64,000 bases of DNA from Oerskovia rustica (GTDB taxonomy: Bacteria > Actinomycetota > Actinomycetes > Actinomycetales > Cellulomonadaceae). Below are positions 8,888 through 17,730 of this stretch, piece by piece. Each line of letters opens with the position of its first letter. Within the stretch, counting starts at the first letter, position 1. The stretch is taken from contig NZ_JACSQQ010000005.1 in assembly GCF_014836555.1 (NCBI RefSeq), positions 72,110-136,109 on the forward strand, in the 5' to 3' direction. The position numbers and the translations under genes are program-made. Under the pieces are notes generated by a model, which was not told the origin of the DNA, made no database searches, and saw only the letters and a program-made list of their open reading frames with translations.

Positions 8888-8942
8888 GGGTCGAGATCCG
8901 CCGGCGGGCCTCGTCGGACGGTCCGAGCGAAGGAGCCCGAGG

Positions 8943-9470
8943 ATGAGCACCACAGGCGCGACCGACCGCCCGAGCCCGACCGAGCACGAGACCGGGCCGG
9001 CGACCGCTCCCTCCGCCGGTCACGCGCCGGGGGAGCGGCCCATCGGGTACTGGCTCAAGCTCGTCGACCGGCTGATCGACCAGAGCTTCGACGACGTCTT
9101 CCTGCGCACCGGCCTCACCCGCCGCCACTGGCAGGTCCTCAACATGATCCGCGACGGCGTCTCGGACGCCACGACGGTCGACAGCGTCCTGTCACCGTTC
9201 GCGCCCGCGGGCGGTGCCGGTGGTTCCCCAGGCCAGGCGGCCGGGGTGTCCGCCGAGATCTCCGACCTGCGGACCAGGGGCTGGATCGCGCAGGGAGGAT
9301 CGGGCTGGGAGGTGACGGTCGCGGGCCAGCACGCCTACCACGACCTGCTCGACGCCGTCTCGATCACGCGTGAGCGGCTCGCCGAGGGCATCACGCGCGA
9401 GCAGTACGACCGGACGATCGCGACGCTCGAGCAGATGGCCCGCAACCTCGGATGGGCACCGGGGGCCTGA
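8943..9470 (+). CDS. MarR-like winged-helix protein
   Basis: The product is 175 residues. After a Pro/Thr/Glu-rich head of ~30 residues, the sequence IGYWLKLVDRLIDQSFDDVFLRTGLTRRHWQVLNMI resembles the dimerisation and first helices of MarR-type regulators. EISDLRTRGWIAQGGSGWEVTVAGQHAYHDLL resembles the recognition-helix/wing part. The C-terminal ITREQYDRTIATLEQMARNLGW is a typical terminal dimer helix. It is probably a transcriptional regulator of unknown target. The start has a good AAGGAG with 7-nt spacing. The middle segment contains a Gly/Ala/Pro-rich insertion (residues ~90-105), unusual for MarR. Confidence 0.65.
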   Translation: MSTTGATDRPSPTEHETGPATAPSAGHAPGERPIGYWLKLVDRLIDQSFDDVFLRTGLTRRHWQVLNMIRDGVSDATTVDSVLSPFAPAGGAGGSPGQAAGVSAEISDLRTRGWIAQGGSGWEVTVAGQHAYHDLLDAVSITRERLAEGITREQYDRTIATLEQMARNLGWAPGA

Positions 9471-9570
9471 GAGCGGGGGACGGCGGGGACGACCCCGGCG
9501 CGATCTCCGGGCTGTCGAGCCCGCTCGGGCGGCCGCTGTGGGCAACGGCGCCCGGGGCAAGGGAACCGCG

Positions 9571-9576
9571 TACCCT
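9571..9576 (+). promoter_or_regulatory. Candidate -10 (TACCCT) in 205-bp gap
   Basis: The gap between the winged-helix gene and the DsbA-like gene (9471-9675) holds this TANNNT hexamer about 100 nt before the DsbA-like start. I see no gene in the gap. Confidence 0.35.
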
Positions 9577-9675
9577 GACGGCGCGAGCCGCGTCTGGAGA
9601 CCAGCCCCGCCCGACGGCGCCGGTCGCACCCGCCGCCCGCGCGCCCCTGCCGCCCACGAGACACCGAGGACCGAC

Positions 9676-10878
9676 ATGCTTCACGACGAGGCCCTTCGCG
9701 CCGTCCAGGACCCGGCAGCGCCACCGACCGTGCTCGCCCAGGTCGCGGCCGAGCACCCCGACCTGCGCCCCCACGTCGCCGTGCACCCCGGCGCCTACCC
9801 CGAGCTGCTCTCCTGGCTCGCTGCCTGGGGCGACCCGGCCGTCGACGCGGCGCTCGCGGCCCGTGCACGGGAGGAGGCCGACGCGCCCCGGTTCGCCTCG
9901 CCCTACGCACCACGCGCCGTCGCGGGTCCGTCGGAGGTCGGGCAGCCTTTTGCGTACCCCGCCTCGACGTACCCCGCTGCGCCGGCCCCGGGGACGGCGT
10001 ACCTGGCCGCACCATCTCGCGCCGCGACGTACCCGGGCGGGGCGGCCTACGCCGTCGGGCCGCAGGTCGCCGCGGTCCACGGGCCCCGGCCCTCCTCCCC
10101 ACGGCGGGCGCGCGTGACCCTGCTCGCCGTGCTCGCCGGCCTGGTCCTGGTGCTCCTCGTGGCGCTCGTCGTGTTCCTGGCCACGACCGGCGGAACGCCC
10201 TCCGCCGCCCCCGCGACCGGGACCGAGCAGGGCCAGGGCGCCTCGCCCGGCACCTCGCCTGCACCCGAGCAGGGCTCCACGTCGGACGCGCCCGCGAACG
10301 CGACGCCCGACCACGGCCTCCTCGCCGGGGCGGGGGACCCGGCGGCCCCGGTGACCATCGAGGTCTACGTCGACTACATGTGCCCCGTCTGCGGGCAGTT
10401 CGAGGAGATCAACGGCGCGGGGCTCGCAGCCCTGCGGGACGACGGGAGCGCCCGCGTGGTCGTCCATCCCATCGCGATCCTCGACCGGTACTCGCAGGGT
10501 TCGCAGTACTCGACGCGCGCGGCCGCGTCGGCGGCCTTCGTGGCCGACCGGGCCCCCGACACGTTCCAGGACTTCCACGCCGGACTCCTCGCGGGCCAGC
10601 CGGAGGAGGGGACGGCAGGACTGAGCGACGAGCAGATCGCGGACGTCGCCCGCGCGGCAGGAGTGCCCGCGGACGTCGCCGCCGAGATCGCCGACGGGGG
10701 TGCGTCGCAGTTCGCGGGCTGGGTCGCCGCGGCGACCGGCACCGCGACGGGCGACCCTGCGCTCGAAGGCCCACGCGGCTTCGGCACGCCGACCATCGTG
10801 ATCGACGGCGAACGGTGGGAAGGGGACTGGACCGACCCGCAGGCGCTCCCGCGGGCGGTCGAGGGCGAGTCCGTCTGA
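9676..10878 (+). CDS. Membrane-anchored DsbA-family thioredoxin-fold protein
   Basis: The product is 400 residues in three parts. Residues 1-~60 (DPAAPPTVLAQVAAEHPDLR, HPGAYPELLSWLAAWGDP) resemble the short helical variant-leucine-rich-like units found at the N-terminus of several actinobacterial membrane proteins. A Tyr/Pro/Ala-rich linker follows. A single transmembrane helix spans about 145-170, then a Ser/Pro/Gly linker, and from ~215 a DsbA/Thioredoxin_4 domain with the redox pair C236-P-V-C239 and the cis-Pro-type motif FGTPTIVIDGERW. It is predicted to face outward and catalyse thiol-disulfide exchange on exported proteins. The start has GAGGA 5 nt upstream. There is no DsbB or VKOR partner nearby. 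Confidence 0.85.
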   Translation: MLHDEALRAVQDPAAPPTVLAQVAAEHPDLRPHVAVHPGAYPELLSWLAAWGDPAVDAALAARAREEADAPRFASPYAPRAVAGPSEVGQPFAYPASTYPAAPAPGTAYLAAPSRAATYPGGAAYAVGPQVAAVHGPRPSSPRRARVTLLAVLAGLVLVLLVALVVFLATTGGTPSAAPATGTEQGQGASPGTSPAPEQGSTSDAPANATPDHGLLAGAGDPAAPVTIEVYVDYMCPVCGQFEEINGAGLAALRDDGSARVVVHPIAILDRYSQGSQYSTRAAASAAFVADRAPDTFQDFHAGLLAGQPEEGTAGLSDEQIADVARAAGVPADVAAEIADGGASQFAGWVAAATGTATGDPALEGPRGFGTPTIVIDGERWEGDWTDPQALPRAVEGESV

Positions 10879-10930
10879 ACCGGCCGTCCGACCCCTGCGG
10901 ACCGGACGGCGCTCGTGCGCGGGGCAGGCG

Positions 10931-10936
10931 TACCCT
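10931..10936 (+). promoter_or_regulatory. -10 TACCCT placed for a leaderless transcript
   Basis: TACCCT ends 7 nt before the ATG at 10944 and there is no Shine-Dalgarno sequence. Transcription should start at or next to the start codon. Confidence 0.5.
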
Positions 10937-10943
10937 GCCATGC

Positions 10944-12140
10944 ATGCCACGCGAGATGGAGTTCCGCCGGATCCCCGGCCTGCCCCCGTACGTCTTCACG
11001 ATCATCGACTCGCTCAAGCTCGAGGCACGCCGCGCCGGGCGCGACGTGATCGACCTGGGCTTCGGCAACCCCGACCTGCCGAGCCCGCAGGTCGCGGTCG
11101 ACAAGCTCGCGGAGGCGGTCCACAACACGCGCAACCACCGCTACTCGGCGTCGCGCGGCATCCCCAAGCTGCGGCAGGCGGCGGCGGACATGTACCAGCG
11201 CCGGTTCGGCGTGACGCTCGACCCGGACACCGAGATCATCTCGACCATCGGCGCCAAGGAGGGGTTCAGCCACCTCATGTGGGTCCTGCTCCAGCCGGGC
11301 GACGCCGCGATCGTGCCGACGCCCAGCTACCCCATCCACATCTGGGGTCCGTACTTCGCGGGGGCCGACGCCCGCCAGGTCGCGATCGGTGACGGCACGG
11401 ACGCGGCCGGGTACATCGACCGCGTGATGGAGTCGTGGGAGTACGGGTGGCCCAAGGCCCGCGTCGTGGTCCTGTCCTTCCCGCACAACCCGACCACGAC
11501 GATCGCGACCAAGGAGGACCTGCAGCGCCTGGTCGACTGGGCGCGCGAGCGCGACGTGGTCCTGGTGCACGACCTCGCCTATGCCGACATGACGTTCGAC
11601 GGCTGGCGCCCGCCGTCGATCATGGAGTGCGACGGGGCCAAGGAGGTCGCGGTCGAGCTCTACTCGATGACCAAGTCGTACTCGATGGCGGGCTGGCGCG
11701 TGGCGTTCCTCGTAGGGCGCCCGGACGTCGTGGGGGCGCTCGCGAAGCTCAAGTCGTACCTCGACTACGGCACGTTCCAGCCCATCCAGATCGCGGCGAC
11801 CGTGACGCTCAACGAGGCGCTCGACTTCCCGACCGAGGTCTCGGCGGTGTACGAGTCGCGCCGCAACACGCTGTGCGACGGGCTCGACCGCATCGGGTGG
11901 GACATCCACCGGCCGAAGGGCACCATGTTCGCGTGGGCTCGCATCCCCGAGCCGTACCGCGAGATGGGGTCGATCGAGTTCGCGACCCACGTGATCGAGG
12001 AGTGCGACGTCGCGGTCTCGCCCGGGGTCGGGTTCGGGCCCGGGGGCGACGGGTTCGTGCGGTTCGCCCTTATCGAGAACGAGCAGCGCACCGCGCAGGC
12101 GATCCGCAACCTCAAGAAGGGGCTGACGCGGCTGCAGTAG
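10944..12140 (+). CDS. PLP-dependent aminotransferase, class I/II
   Basis: Fold-type I aminotransferase of 398 residues. The PLP-binding lysine is K244 in YSMTKSYSMAGWRVAFLVG. Other family residues visible are GNPDLPSPQ near the N-terminus, the phosphate-site region TIGAKEGFSHLMWVLL, the NP motif in SFPHNPTTT, the Asp/Tyr of VLVHDLAYADMTFDG and the substrate arginine in GFVRFALIENEQR. The sequence resembles alanine- or methionine-type transaminases (AlaA/AlaC-like, also annotated as LL-diaminopimelate aminotransferase relatives). The amino donor is not determinable. The promoter hexamer lies 7 nt before ATG, suggesting a leaderless mRNA. Confidence 0.87.
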   Translation: MPREMEFRRIPGLPPYVFTIIDSLKLEARRAGRDVIDLGFGNPDLPSPQVAVDKLAEAVHNTRNHRYSASRGIPKLRQAAADMYQRRFGVTLDPDTEIISTIGAKEGFSHLMWVLLQPGDAAIVPTPSYPIHIWGPYFAGADARQVAIGDGTDAAGYIDRVMESWEYGWPKARVVVLSFPHNPTTTIATKEDLQRLVDWARERDVVLVHDLAYADMTFDGWRPPSIMECDGAKEVAVELYSMTKSYSMAGWRVAFLVGRPDVVGALAKLKSYLDYGTFQPIQIAATVTLNEALDFPTEVSAVYESRRNTLCDGLDRIGWDIHRPKGTMFAWARIPEPYREMGSIEFATHVIEECDVAVSPGVGFGPGGDGFVRFALIENEQRTAQAIRNLKKGLTRLQ

Positions 12141-12173
12141 CGCGGCGCGCCTGCGACGATTGGCTGCGACGAC

Positions 12174-12206
12174 GGTGCCGGTCGGGTGCCGGTCGGGTGC
12201 CGGACG
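12174..12206 (+). repeat. Three tandem 11-bp units
   Basis: GGTGCCGGTCG occurs twice, followed by GGTGCCGGACG, in the leader of the sugar-dehydrogenase-like lipoprotein gene. The array is short, noncoding and of unknown role. Confidence 0.6.
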
Positions 12207-12223
12207 GATGCTGGGAGGCGGCC

Positions 12224-13486
12224 ATGCAGGTGTGGCGACGATCGCCGCGGATGCTGGCCGCGGCCACGCTCCTGGCCCTGGCGGCGTGCTCGGATGAGGC
12301 GTCTGACGGTCTCGGTCCCACGGTGACACCACCCGGGGAACCGTCCGGGACCGCTGCGCCGGCGCCGAGTCCGGCGCCGACCCCCACGGTGCCGTTGTCC
12401 GTCGTCCCGTCGGTCACCGCGGCGGCGAGGTCCCTGATCGACGACCTGCCCTCACCCTGGGGCCTCGCCGCGCTCCCCGACGAGCGGGTGCTGAGCACCT
12501 CGCGCGACGAGGGGACGGTGAGCGTCCTGGACCCAGCGGCAGGGACCGTGACCCGGGTCACCGGCCCGGGCGCCGACGATCTCGCGTCCGGCACCGACCA
12601 CGGAGGCGAGGGCGGGCTGCTGGGGGTCGCGGTCTCGCCGACCTTCGCGACCGACGGCACGGTCGTGGTCTATCGGACCGGCGCGGACGGCAACGAGGTG
12701 CTGCGCGGAACCTTCGACCCGGGCACGGCGGTGCTCGGCGAGCTGACGACGGTCGTGGACGGCATCCCGAAGGCGAGCAACCACAACGGCGGCCAGGTCG
12801 CGTTCGGGCCGGACGGCTTCCTGTACGTCGCGACGGGTGACGCGACCGAGTCGGGGGCAGCGCAGGACCCGGACTCGCTCGCGGGCAAGATCCTGCGGGT
12901 CGCCCTCGACGGCCAGGCGGCGCCGGGCAACCCGGGCGGCTCGCGCGTGTGGAGCCTGGGGCACCGCAACGTGCAGGGGCTGGGGTGGGACGCGACGGGA
13001 CGGATGTTCGCGAGCGAGTTCGGCCAGAACACCCTCGACGAGGTCAACGTGATCGTCCCGGGCGGCAACTACGGCTGGCCCGAGCGCGAGGGCACTCTCG
13101 GTGCCGCCACCGCCCCTGACGGGACGGCCTTCGTCGACCCGGTCGCGACCTGGCCCACGTCGGAGGCGAGTCCGAGCGGCCTCGCGGTCCTGCGTGACGC
13201 CGTGTACGTCGCGGGGCTGCGCGGTGAGCGCCTGTGGCGCATCCCGTTCGCGTGGGCCCCGGACCAGTCGCCCGACGGCGGAGGCTCGCCCTCGGCGTTC
13301 GGCGAGCCGCAGGCGCTGCTCACGGGGGAGTGGGGGCGGCTGCGTGCCGTGGTCCCGTTCCCCTTCCGGGCCACGGACACGGACCGGCCGTGGGCGCTGC
13401 TCGTGCTGACGAACGAGACGGACGGGCGGGGGAGCCCGTCCGCGGGCGACGACCACCTGCTGCGGGTCGGCTTCGGGACGGGCTGA
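12224..13486 (+). CDS. PQQ-dependent sugar dehydrogenase-like lipoprotein
   Basis: The product is 420 residues. A lipoprotein signal ends at LAAC with cysteine 22, followed by a Pro/Thr-rich linker. The beta-propeller of the glucose/sorbosone dehydrogenase (GSDH) family starts near DDLPSPWGLAALPDERVLSTSRDEG. Family landmarks are DHGGEGGLLGVAVSPTF, KASNHNGGQVAFGPDGFLYVATGD, LAGKILRV, SLGHRNVQGLGWD, FASEFGQNTLDEVN and GGNYGWPEREG. These match soluble aldose sugar dehydrogenases such as Asd/YliI, which bind PQQ and Ca2+. It probably oxidises free sugars at the cell surface. ATG at 12224 has GGGAGG with 5-nt spacing. No PQQ biosynthesis genes lie in the window, so the cofactor may be scavenged or absent. 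Confidence 0.87.
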   Translation: MQVWRRSPRMLAAATLLALAACSDEASDGLGPTVTPPGEPSGTAAPAPSPAPTPTVPLSVVPSVTAAARSLIDDLPSPWGLAALPDERVLSTSRDEGTVSVLDPAAGTVTRVTGPGADDLASGTDHGGEGGLLGVAVSPTFATDGTVVVYRTGADGNEVLRGTFDPGTAVLGELTTVVDGIPKASNHNGGQVAFGPDGFLYVATGDATESGAAQDPDSLAGKILRVALDGQAAPGNPGGSRVWSLGHRNVQGLGWDATGRMFASEFGQNTLDEVNVIVPGGNYGWPEREGTLGAATAPDGTAFVDPVATWPTSEASPSGLAVLRDAVYVAGLRGERLWRIPFAWAPDQSPDGGGSPSAFGEPQALLTGEWGRLRAVVPFPFRATDTDRPWALLVLTNETDGRGSPSAGDDHLLRVGFGTG

Positions 13487-13569
13487 GCGGGCGCGTCACC
13501 GTCGGCGGGCGGGTACGTCACCGTCGGCGTGGTCCGCGGACGGCGGCGCAGCAGCGGGGCCGAGCCAAC

Positions 13570-13575
13570 TACGAT
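13570..13575 (+). promoter_or_regulatory. -10 TACGAT upstream of metG
   Basis: TACGAT ends exactly 7 nt before the ATG at 13583, which fits a leaderless transcript. GAGGA within those 7 nt is a less likely ribosome site. An earlier in-frame ATG at 13574 overlaps the hexamer and is rejected as the start. Confidence 0.5.
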
Positions 13576-13582
13576 GAGGACC

Positions 13583-15220
13583 ATGCCTGACGCAGCCCCG
13601 GAGACCTTCTATCTCACGACCCCGATCTACTACGTGAACGACGCCCCGCACATCGGGCACGCGTACACGACGGTCGCGGCCGACGTCGTCACCCGCTGGC
13701 ACCGCCAGCGCCAGGAGCCGGTCTGGTTCCTGACGGGGACGGACGAGCACGGTCAGAAGGTCATGCGCACGGCCGAGGCCAACGGCGTGACCCCCCAGGA
13801 GTGGGCGGACCGCCTGGTCGAGAGCTCGTGGAAGCCCGTCCTGCACACGCTCGACGCGCTCAACGACGACTTCATCCGCACGACCCAGCCGCGCCACACC
13901 GACCGTGTACAGGCGTTCATCCAGGACCTGTACAACAAGGGCGAGATCTACGCGGGCTCGTACGAGGGCCCGTACTGCGTGGGCTGCGAGGAGTACAAGC
14001 TCCCGGGCGACCTGGTCGACGGCACGGGCGAGTACGAGGGTCAGAAGCTCTGCCCCATCCACGGCAAGCCCGTCGAGATGCTCTCCGAGCAGAACTACTT
14101 CTTCAAGATGAGCGCGTACCAGGACCGCCTGCTCGCGCTCTACGAGGCGCACCCCGAGTTCGTCCAGCCGGCCAGCGCCCGCAACGAGGTGCTCGCGTTC
14201 GTCAAGGGCGGCCTGCAGGACCTGTCGATCTCGCGCAACACGTTCGACTGGGGCATCCCCATCCCGTGGGACACCACGCACGTGCTCTACGTGTGGTTCG
14301 ACGCGCTGCTCAACTACGCGACCGCCGTCGGGCTGGACAGCGACGACCCCGAGCAGCAGGCCAGGTTCGCGGCCACGTGGCCCGCGAGCGTGCACCTCGT
14401 CGGCAAGGACATCCTGCGCTTCCACGCGGTGATCTGGCCCGCGATGCTCATGGCCGCGGGACTGCCCCTGCCCAGGACGGTGTTCGCGCACGGCTGGCTC
14501 CTGGTCGGCGGCGAGAAGATGAGCAAGTCGAAGCTCACGGGCATCGCCCCGAGCCAGATCATCGACCACTTCGGGTCCGACGCGTTCCGCTACTACTTCA
14601 TGCGTGCCATCGCGTTCGGCCAGGACGGGTCGTTCTCGTGGGAGGACCTCTCGGCCCGCTACAACGCGGAGCTCGCGAACGGGTTCGGCAACCTCGCGTC
14701 GCGCGTCGCGGCCATGGTCGGCAAGTACTACGGGGGCGTGCTCCCGCAGGCGGGCCCCGCCGGGCCGGCCGAGCAGGCGCTCGAGCAGGTCGCCGCCCAG
14801 GCGGTCGCGGCCGCCGAGAGGGCGATCGACGCGCTCGCGATCCACGAGGCCATCAACGCGGTGTGGACGCTCGTCGACGCCACGAACCTGTACCTCACGG
14901 AGCAGGAGCCGTGGAAGGTCGCGAAGCTCGACGAGGAGAAGACGGCCGACGCCGTCTCGGTCCAGGAGGGCCGCCTCGCCACGATCCTCGTCACGGCCGC
15001 CGAGGCGCTGCGCTCGCTCGCCGTCCTGCTCCACCCGATCACCCCGAAGGCCGCCCAGGCGCTCTGGGAGTCGCTCGGCGCCGAGGCGCCGCTCGGCACG
15101 CTCGCGGTCCAGCCGGTCGACGGCGCCGCGCGCTTCGGTGCGCTGCCCGCCGGCACCACGGTCACCAAGGGCGCGTCGCTGTTCCCGCGCCTCGAGGACC
15201 CGGTCGTCGAGGGCGCCTGA
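13583..15220 (+). CDS. metG: Methionyl-tRNA synthetase
   Basis: Class I aminoacyl-tRNA synthetase of 545 residues that charges tRNA-Met. The HIGH motif is H23-I-G-H26 in VNDAPHIGHAYTTVAAD and the KMSKS loop starts at K312 in GGEKMSKSKLTG. The connective domain has a Cys pair (YCVGCEEYKL) and KLCPIHGKPVE. The anticodon-binding helical domain starts near WEDLSARYNAELANGFGNLASRVA. The protein ends soon after it, so it lacks the C-terminal EMAP/Trbp111-like domain of some homologues. tatD follows after 2 nt, indicating an operon as in mycobacteria. Confidence 0.97.
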   Translation: MPDAAPETFYLTTPIYYVNDAPHIGHAYTTVAADVVTRWHRQRQEPVWFLTGTDEHGQKVMRTAEANGVTPQEWADRLVESSWKPVLHTLDALNDDFIRTTQPRHTDRVQAFIQDLYNKGEIYAGSYEGPYCVGCEEYKLPGDLVDGTGEYEGQKLCPIHGKPVEMLSEQNYFFKMSAYQDRLLALYEAHPEFVQPASARNEVLAFVKGGLQDLSISRNTFDWGIPIPWDTTHVLYVWFDALLNYATAVGLDSDDPEQQARFAATWPASVHLVGKDILRFHAVIWPAMLMAAGLPLPRTVFAHGWLLVGGEKMSKSKLTGIAPSQIIDHFGSDAFRYYFMRAIAFGQDGSFSWEDLSARYNAELANGFGNLASRVAAMVGKYYGGVLPQAGPAGPAEQALEQVAAQAVAAAERAIDALAIHEAINAVWTLVDATNLYLTEQEPWKVAKLDEEKTADAVSVQEGRLATILVTAAEALRSLAVLLHPITPKAAQALWESLGAEAPLGTLAVQPVDGAARFGALPAGTTVTKGASLFPRLEDPVVEGA

Positions 15221-15222
15221 CC

Positions 15223-16152
15223 GTGGCGCGCAAGCGCGAGCGCGGGTGGCCGCCCGCCCCCGAGGCGCTGCCGCTGCCCGTGGTCGACGATCACACGCAC
15301 CTCGAGTCGATCGCGGGCGTCCTGCCCGACGTCGACGAGGAGGGGCGAGCGGTCCCCGTCCCGACGGTCGAGCAGCACCTCGAGGACGCGGCCCGGGCGG
15401 GTGTGGACCGGATGGTGCAGGTCGGCTGCGACCTGCCCTCCGCCCGGTTGACCGACGTCCTGGTACGTGAGCACCGGGCGCTCCTCGGCGCGATCGCGAT
15501 CCACCCCAACGAGGCGACCCTGCACGCGGGCGTCACGGAGGTGGGCCCCGACGGCCTGACGCCGGCGCCCGAGGCGCGTCACGCCGTCGGGCTCGACGAC
15601 GCGATCGCGGAGATCGCCGCCCTTGCGCGCGGCAACGACCGCATCCGCGCGATCGGCGAGACGGGCATGGACCTGTTCCGCACCGGATCACAGGGCGCGG
15701 CGGTCCAGCGCGAGTCGTTCCGGGCGCACGTCGCGCTCGCGAAGGAGCTCGGGCTCCCGCTCCAGATCCACGACCGGGACGCGCACGCCGAGGTCGTCGA
15801 GGTGCTCCTCGCGGACGGCGCGCCCGAACGGACCGTCTTCCACTGCTTCTCGGGCGACGTCGAGATGGCCCGGTTGTGCGCGGCGCAGGGCTGGTACCTG
15901 TCGTTCGCGGGCCCCGTGACGTTCGGCGCGAACGACGAGCTGCGTGCGGCCCTCGCGGCGGTCCCGCTCGCCCAGGTGCTCGTCGAGACCGACGCGCCCT
16001 ATCTCACGCCGCACCCGTACAGGGGGCGTCCCAACGCCCCCTATCTGCTGCCGCACACGGTGCGCAAGGTCGCCGAGGTCACGGGCGTTCCGCTCGTCGA
16101 GGTCTGCGCCCGGCTGAGCACGACGGCCGAGCAGGTCTACGGCCCCTGGTGA
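15223..16152 (+). CDS. tatD: TatD-family metal-dependent DNase
   Basis: The product is 309 residues, an amidohydrolase-like TIM barrel. Metal ligands are visible in DDHTHLES (the HxH near the N-terminus), the Glu of AIGETGMDLFR, the His of LPLQIHDRDAHAEV, HCFSGDVEMA and the Asp of VLVETDAPYLTPHPYRGRPN. TatD proteins are 3'-5' DNA exonucleases linked to DNA repair or RNA quality control. GTG at 15223 lies 2 nt after the metG stop, so translation is probably coupled. The region between residues ~95 and 125 (VTEVGPDGLTPAPEARHAVGLDD) is an insertion also seen in other actinobacterial members. Confidence 0.93.
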   Translation: MARKRERGWPPAPEALPLPVVDDHTHLESIAGVLPDVDEEGRAVPVPTVEQHLEDAARAGVDRMVQVGCDLPSARLTDVLVREHRALLGAIAIHPNEATLHAGVTEVGPDGLTPAPEARHAVGLDDAIAEIAALARGNDRIRAIGETGMDLFRTGSQGAAVQRESFRAHVALAKELGLPLQIHDRDAHAEVVEVLLADGAPERTVFHCFSGDVEMARLCAAQGWYLSFAGPVTFGANDELRAALAAVPLAQVLVETDAPYLTPHPYRGRPNAPYLLPHTVRKVAEVTGVPLVEVCARLSTTAEQVYGPW

Positions 16153-16224
16153 GCCGGGGCCGTCGGGGCCGGTGCGCCGGCCGCGACGCGCCGGACGGAC
16201 TTCCCCCGGAGGTCACGTATCCAT

Positions 16225-16230
16225 TACGGT
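16225..16230 (+). promoter_or_regulatory. Candidate -10 TACGGT of first hydrolase gene
   Basis: CATTACGGTC about 40 nt upstream of the chosen start resembles the -10 part of the two other hydrolase promoters in this cluster. No convincing -35 is present. Confidence 0.4.
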
Positions 16231-16267
16231 CTGCATGTCCGTGATGCCCGGTGCATCGCGGGCCGGG

Positions 16268-17470
16268 ATGCGAGAAGAACGGATGGATCACGTGGTCGGT
16301 CGCGCGGGCGCCCTCAGGGACTCCCTGACGGGCAGGCGGCGGCTCGTCGCGCAGGCGGCGATCCTGGCGACCGTGGTCGGTGCGACCGGGGTCTTCGCGC
16401 TCGCCCACAAGTCCGTGACGATCGACCTCGACGGCGAGGTCCGCACCGTGAGCGCCTACGGTTCCACGGTCGGCGAGCTGCTGGCGTTCCAGAAGATCAC
16501 GGTCAAGGACAGCGACCTCGTCGAGCCCGCCGCCTCGGCCGCCGCGAGCGACGGAGGCACGATCGTCGTGCGGACGAGCCGCGAGGTCTCCCTGGAGGTC
16601 GACGGCGAGCCGCAGACCTTCGTGACGACCGCGAGCACGGTGGGCGAGCTCATCAGCGCTCTGGGCCCGCGCGCGGAGGGTGCCAAGACCTCGGCGTCGC
16701 GCTCCCAGTCGATCGGACGGGAGCAGATCCGCGTCTCGACGCTCAAGACCGTCCACGTCGCGGTCGACGGCGGGGTCGTCTCGGCCACCACGGCGGAGGC
16801 CTCGGTCCAGGGTGTCCTCGACCACGCGGGGATCGTGCTGTCGGAGGGGGACGCGGTCTCGGTCCCGCTCGGCGCCGCGGCCGTCGACGGCATGCTCGTC
16901 CTGGTCACCCGTGCGGCGCAGGGGGCGGCGACGGTCACGGAGTCGCTGCCCTTCGCCACGGAAGAGGTCAAGGATCCCTATCTCCCCCAGGGGCAGCGCA
17001 ACGTCAGGACCTCCGGCAAGGTCGGCGAGGCGGTCACGACCTACGAGATCCAGACGGTCGGAGGGGCCGAGGTCTCGCGGACCGTCCTCGAGCGCACGGT
17101 CACCCGTGAGCCGCGTACCGAGGTCGTCGTGGTCGGCACGCTCGACCCGTCGACGATCAAGGTCGACCCGGGATCCTCCAAGGCGATCGCCAAGTCCCTC
17201 GCCGCCCAGCGAGGGTGGGGCGACGACCAGTTCGCGTGCCTCGACCTGCTCTGGATGAAGGAGAGCAAGTGGAACGCGACCGCGGAGAACCGGTCGAGCG
17301 GTGCCTACGGCATCCCGCAGGCTCTCCCCGGTTCCAAGATGGCCAGCGCTGGCGCCGACTGGCGGACCAACCCGGCGACCCAGATCACCTGGGGCCTGGG
17401 GTACATCGAGGGCCGCTACGGCACGCCGTGCGGGGCATGGAGCCACTCGCAGGCCAAGGGCTGGTACTGA
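16268..17470 (+). CDS. Secreted cell-wall lytic protein: DUF348 repeats, G5, SLT-like domain
   Basis: The product is 400 residues. A signal/anchor segment lies at about 29-50 (VAQAAILATVVGATGVFALA). DUF348 repeats follow (KSVTIDLDGEVRTVSAYGST, REVSLEVDGEPQTFVTTAS, KTVHVAVDGGVVSATT), then a G5 domain (ATVTESLPFATEEVKDPYLP to EPRTEVVVVG). A C-terminal lysozyme/lytic-transglycosylase-like domain follows (FACLDLLWMKESKWN, SSGAYGIPQALPGSKM, ITWGLGYIEGRYGTPCGAW, HSQAKGWY). The Glu in MKESKW is the probable catalytic acid. It should cleave peptidoglycan, as resuscitation-promoting-factor relatives do. ATG at 16268 is a choice among several: ATG at 16283 has AGAAG upstream and is equally possible. 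It is the first of three tandem relatives. Confidence 0.85.
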   Translation: MREERMDHVVGRAGALRDSLTGRRRLVAQAAILATVVGATGVFALAHKSVTIDLDGEVRTVSAYGSTVGELLAFQKITVKDSDLVEPAASAAASDGGTIVVRTSREVSLEVDGEPQTFVTTASTVGELISALGPRAEGAKTSASRSQSIGREQIRVSTLKTVHVAVDGGVVSATTAEASVQGVLDHAGIVLSEGDAVSVPLGAAAVDGMLVLVTRAAQGAATVTESLPFATEEVKDPYLPQGQRNVRTSGKVGEAVTTYEIQTVGGAEVSRTVLERTVTREPRTEVVVVGTLDPSTIKVDPGSSKAIAKSLAAQRGWGDDQFACLDLLWMKESKWNATAENRSSGAYGIPQALPGSKMASAGADWRTNPATQITWGLGYIEGRYGTPCGAWSHSQAKGWY

Positions 17471-17625
17471 CACCTCTCGGACGCCTGTGCGGGGGCTCTC
17501 GTGACCACGGTGATGTGTCGCCCGTCTCCGGGACCTGTGAAGGTTTCACCCGCGAAGCGCGTATCACGCCCCTGACATAGGTGGAGAAATGCGGACAGAA
17601 GCGCCCCCGGATGCGGGTCGCACGG

Positions 17626-17654
17626 TTGGCAGCGGATAACGGATCGGTTACGGT
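17626..17654 (+). promoter_or_regulatory. Promoter of rpfB-type gene (TTGGCA-17-TACGGT)
   Basis: TTGGCA (17626-17631), a 17-bp spacer and TACGGT (17649-17654) form a good sigma-70-type promoter. The 20 bases at 17636-17655 are identical to 19476-19495 upstream of the third hydrolase gene, showing that the promoter was duplicated together with the gene. Confidence 0.65.
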
Positions 17655-17688
17655 CAACTGTCGCGCGCTGCTGCCCGTCCTGTGTTCA

Positions 17689-17730
17689 CCCGCTCATCGC
17701 CGGGTGCGTCTCCCGCTCATCGCCGGGTGC
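17689..17730 (+). repeat. Two-copy direct repeat in leader
   Basis: CCCGCTCATCGCCGGGTGC occurs at 17689-17707 and again at 17712-17730. It lies in the transcribed leader about 35 nt after the -10 hexamer and is absent from the leader of the third hydrolase gene. Confidence 0.6.

Noticed and set aside
8745-8942. Additional small gene between pncA and the winged-helix gene
   Set aside because: Open frames are present but none has a ribosome site or a sequence with protein character; the region fits two divergent promoters.
17538-17552. GTGAA-GGT-TTCAC as a CRP-type site upstream of rpfB
   Set aside because: The half-site spacing is one base shorter than in CRP sites and there is no second copy at the paralogue.
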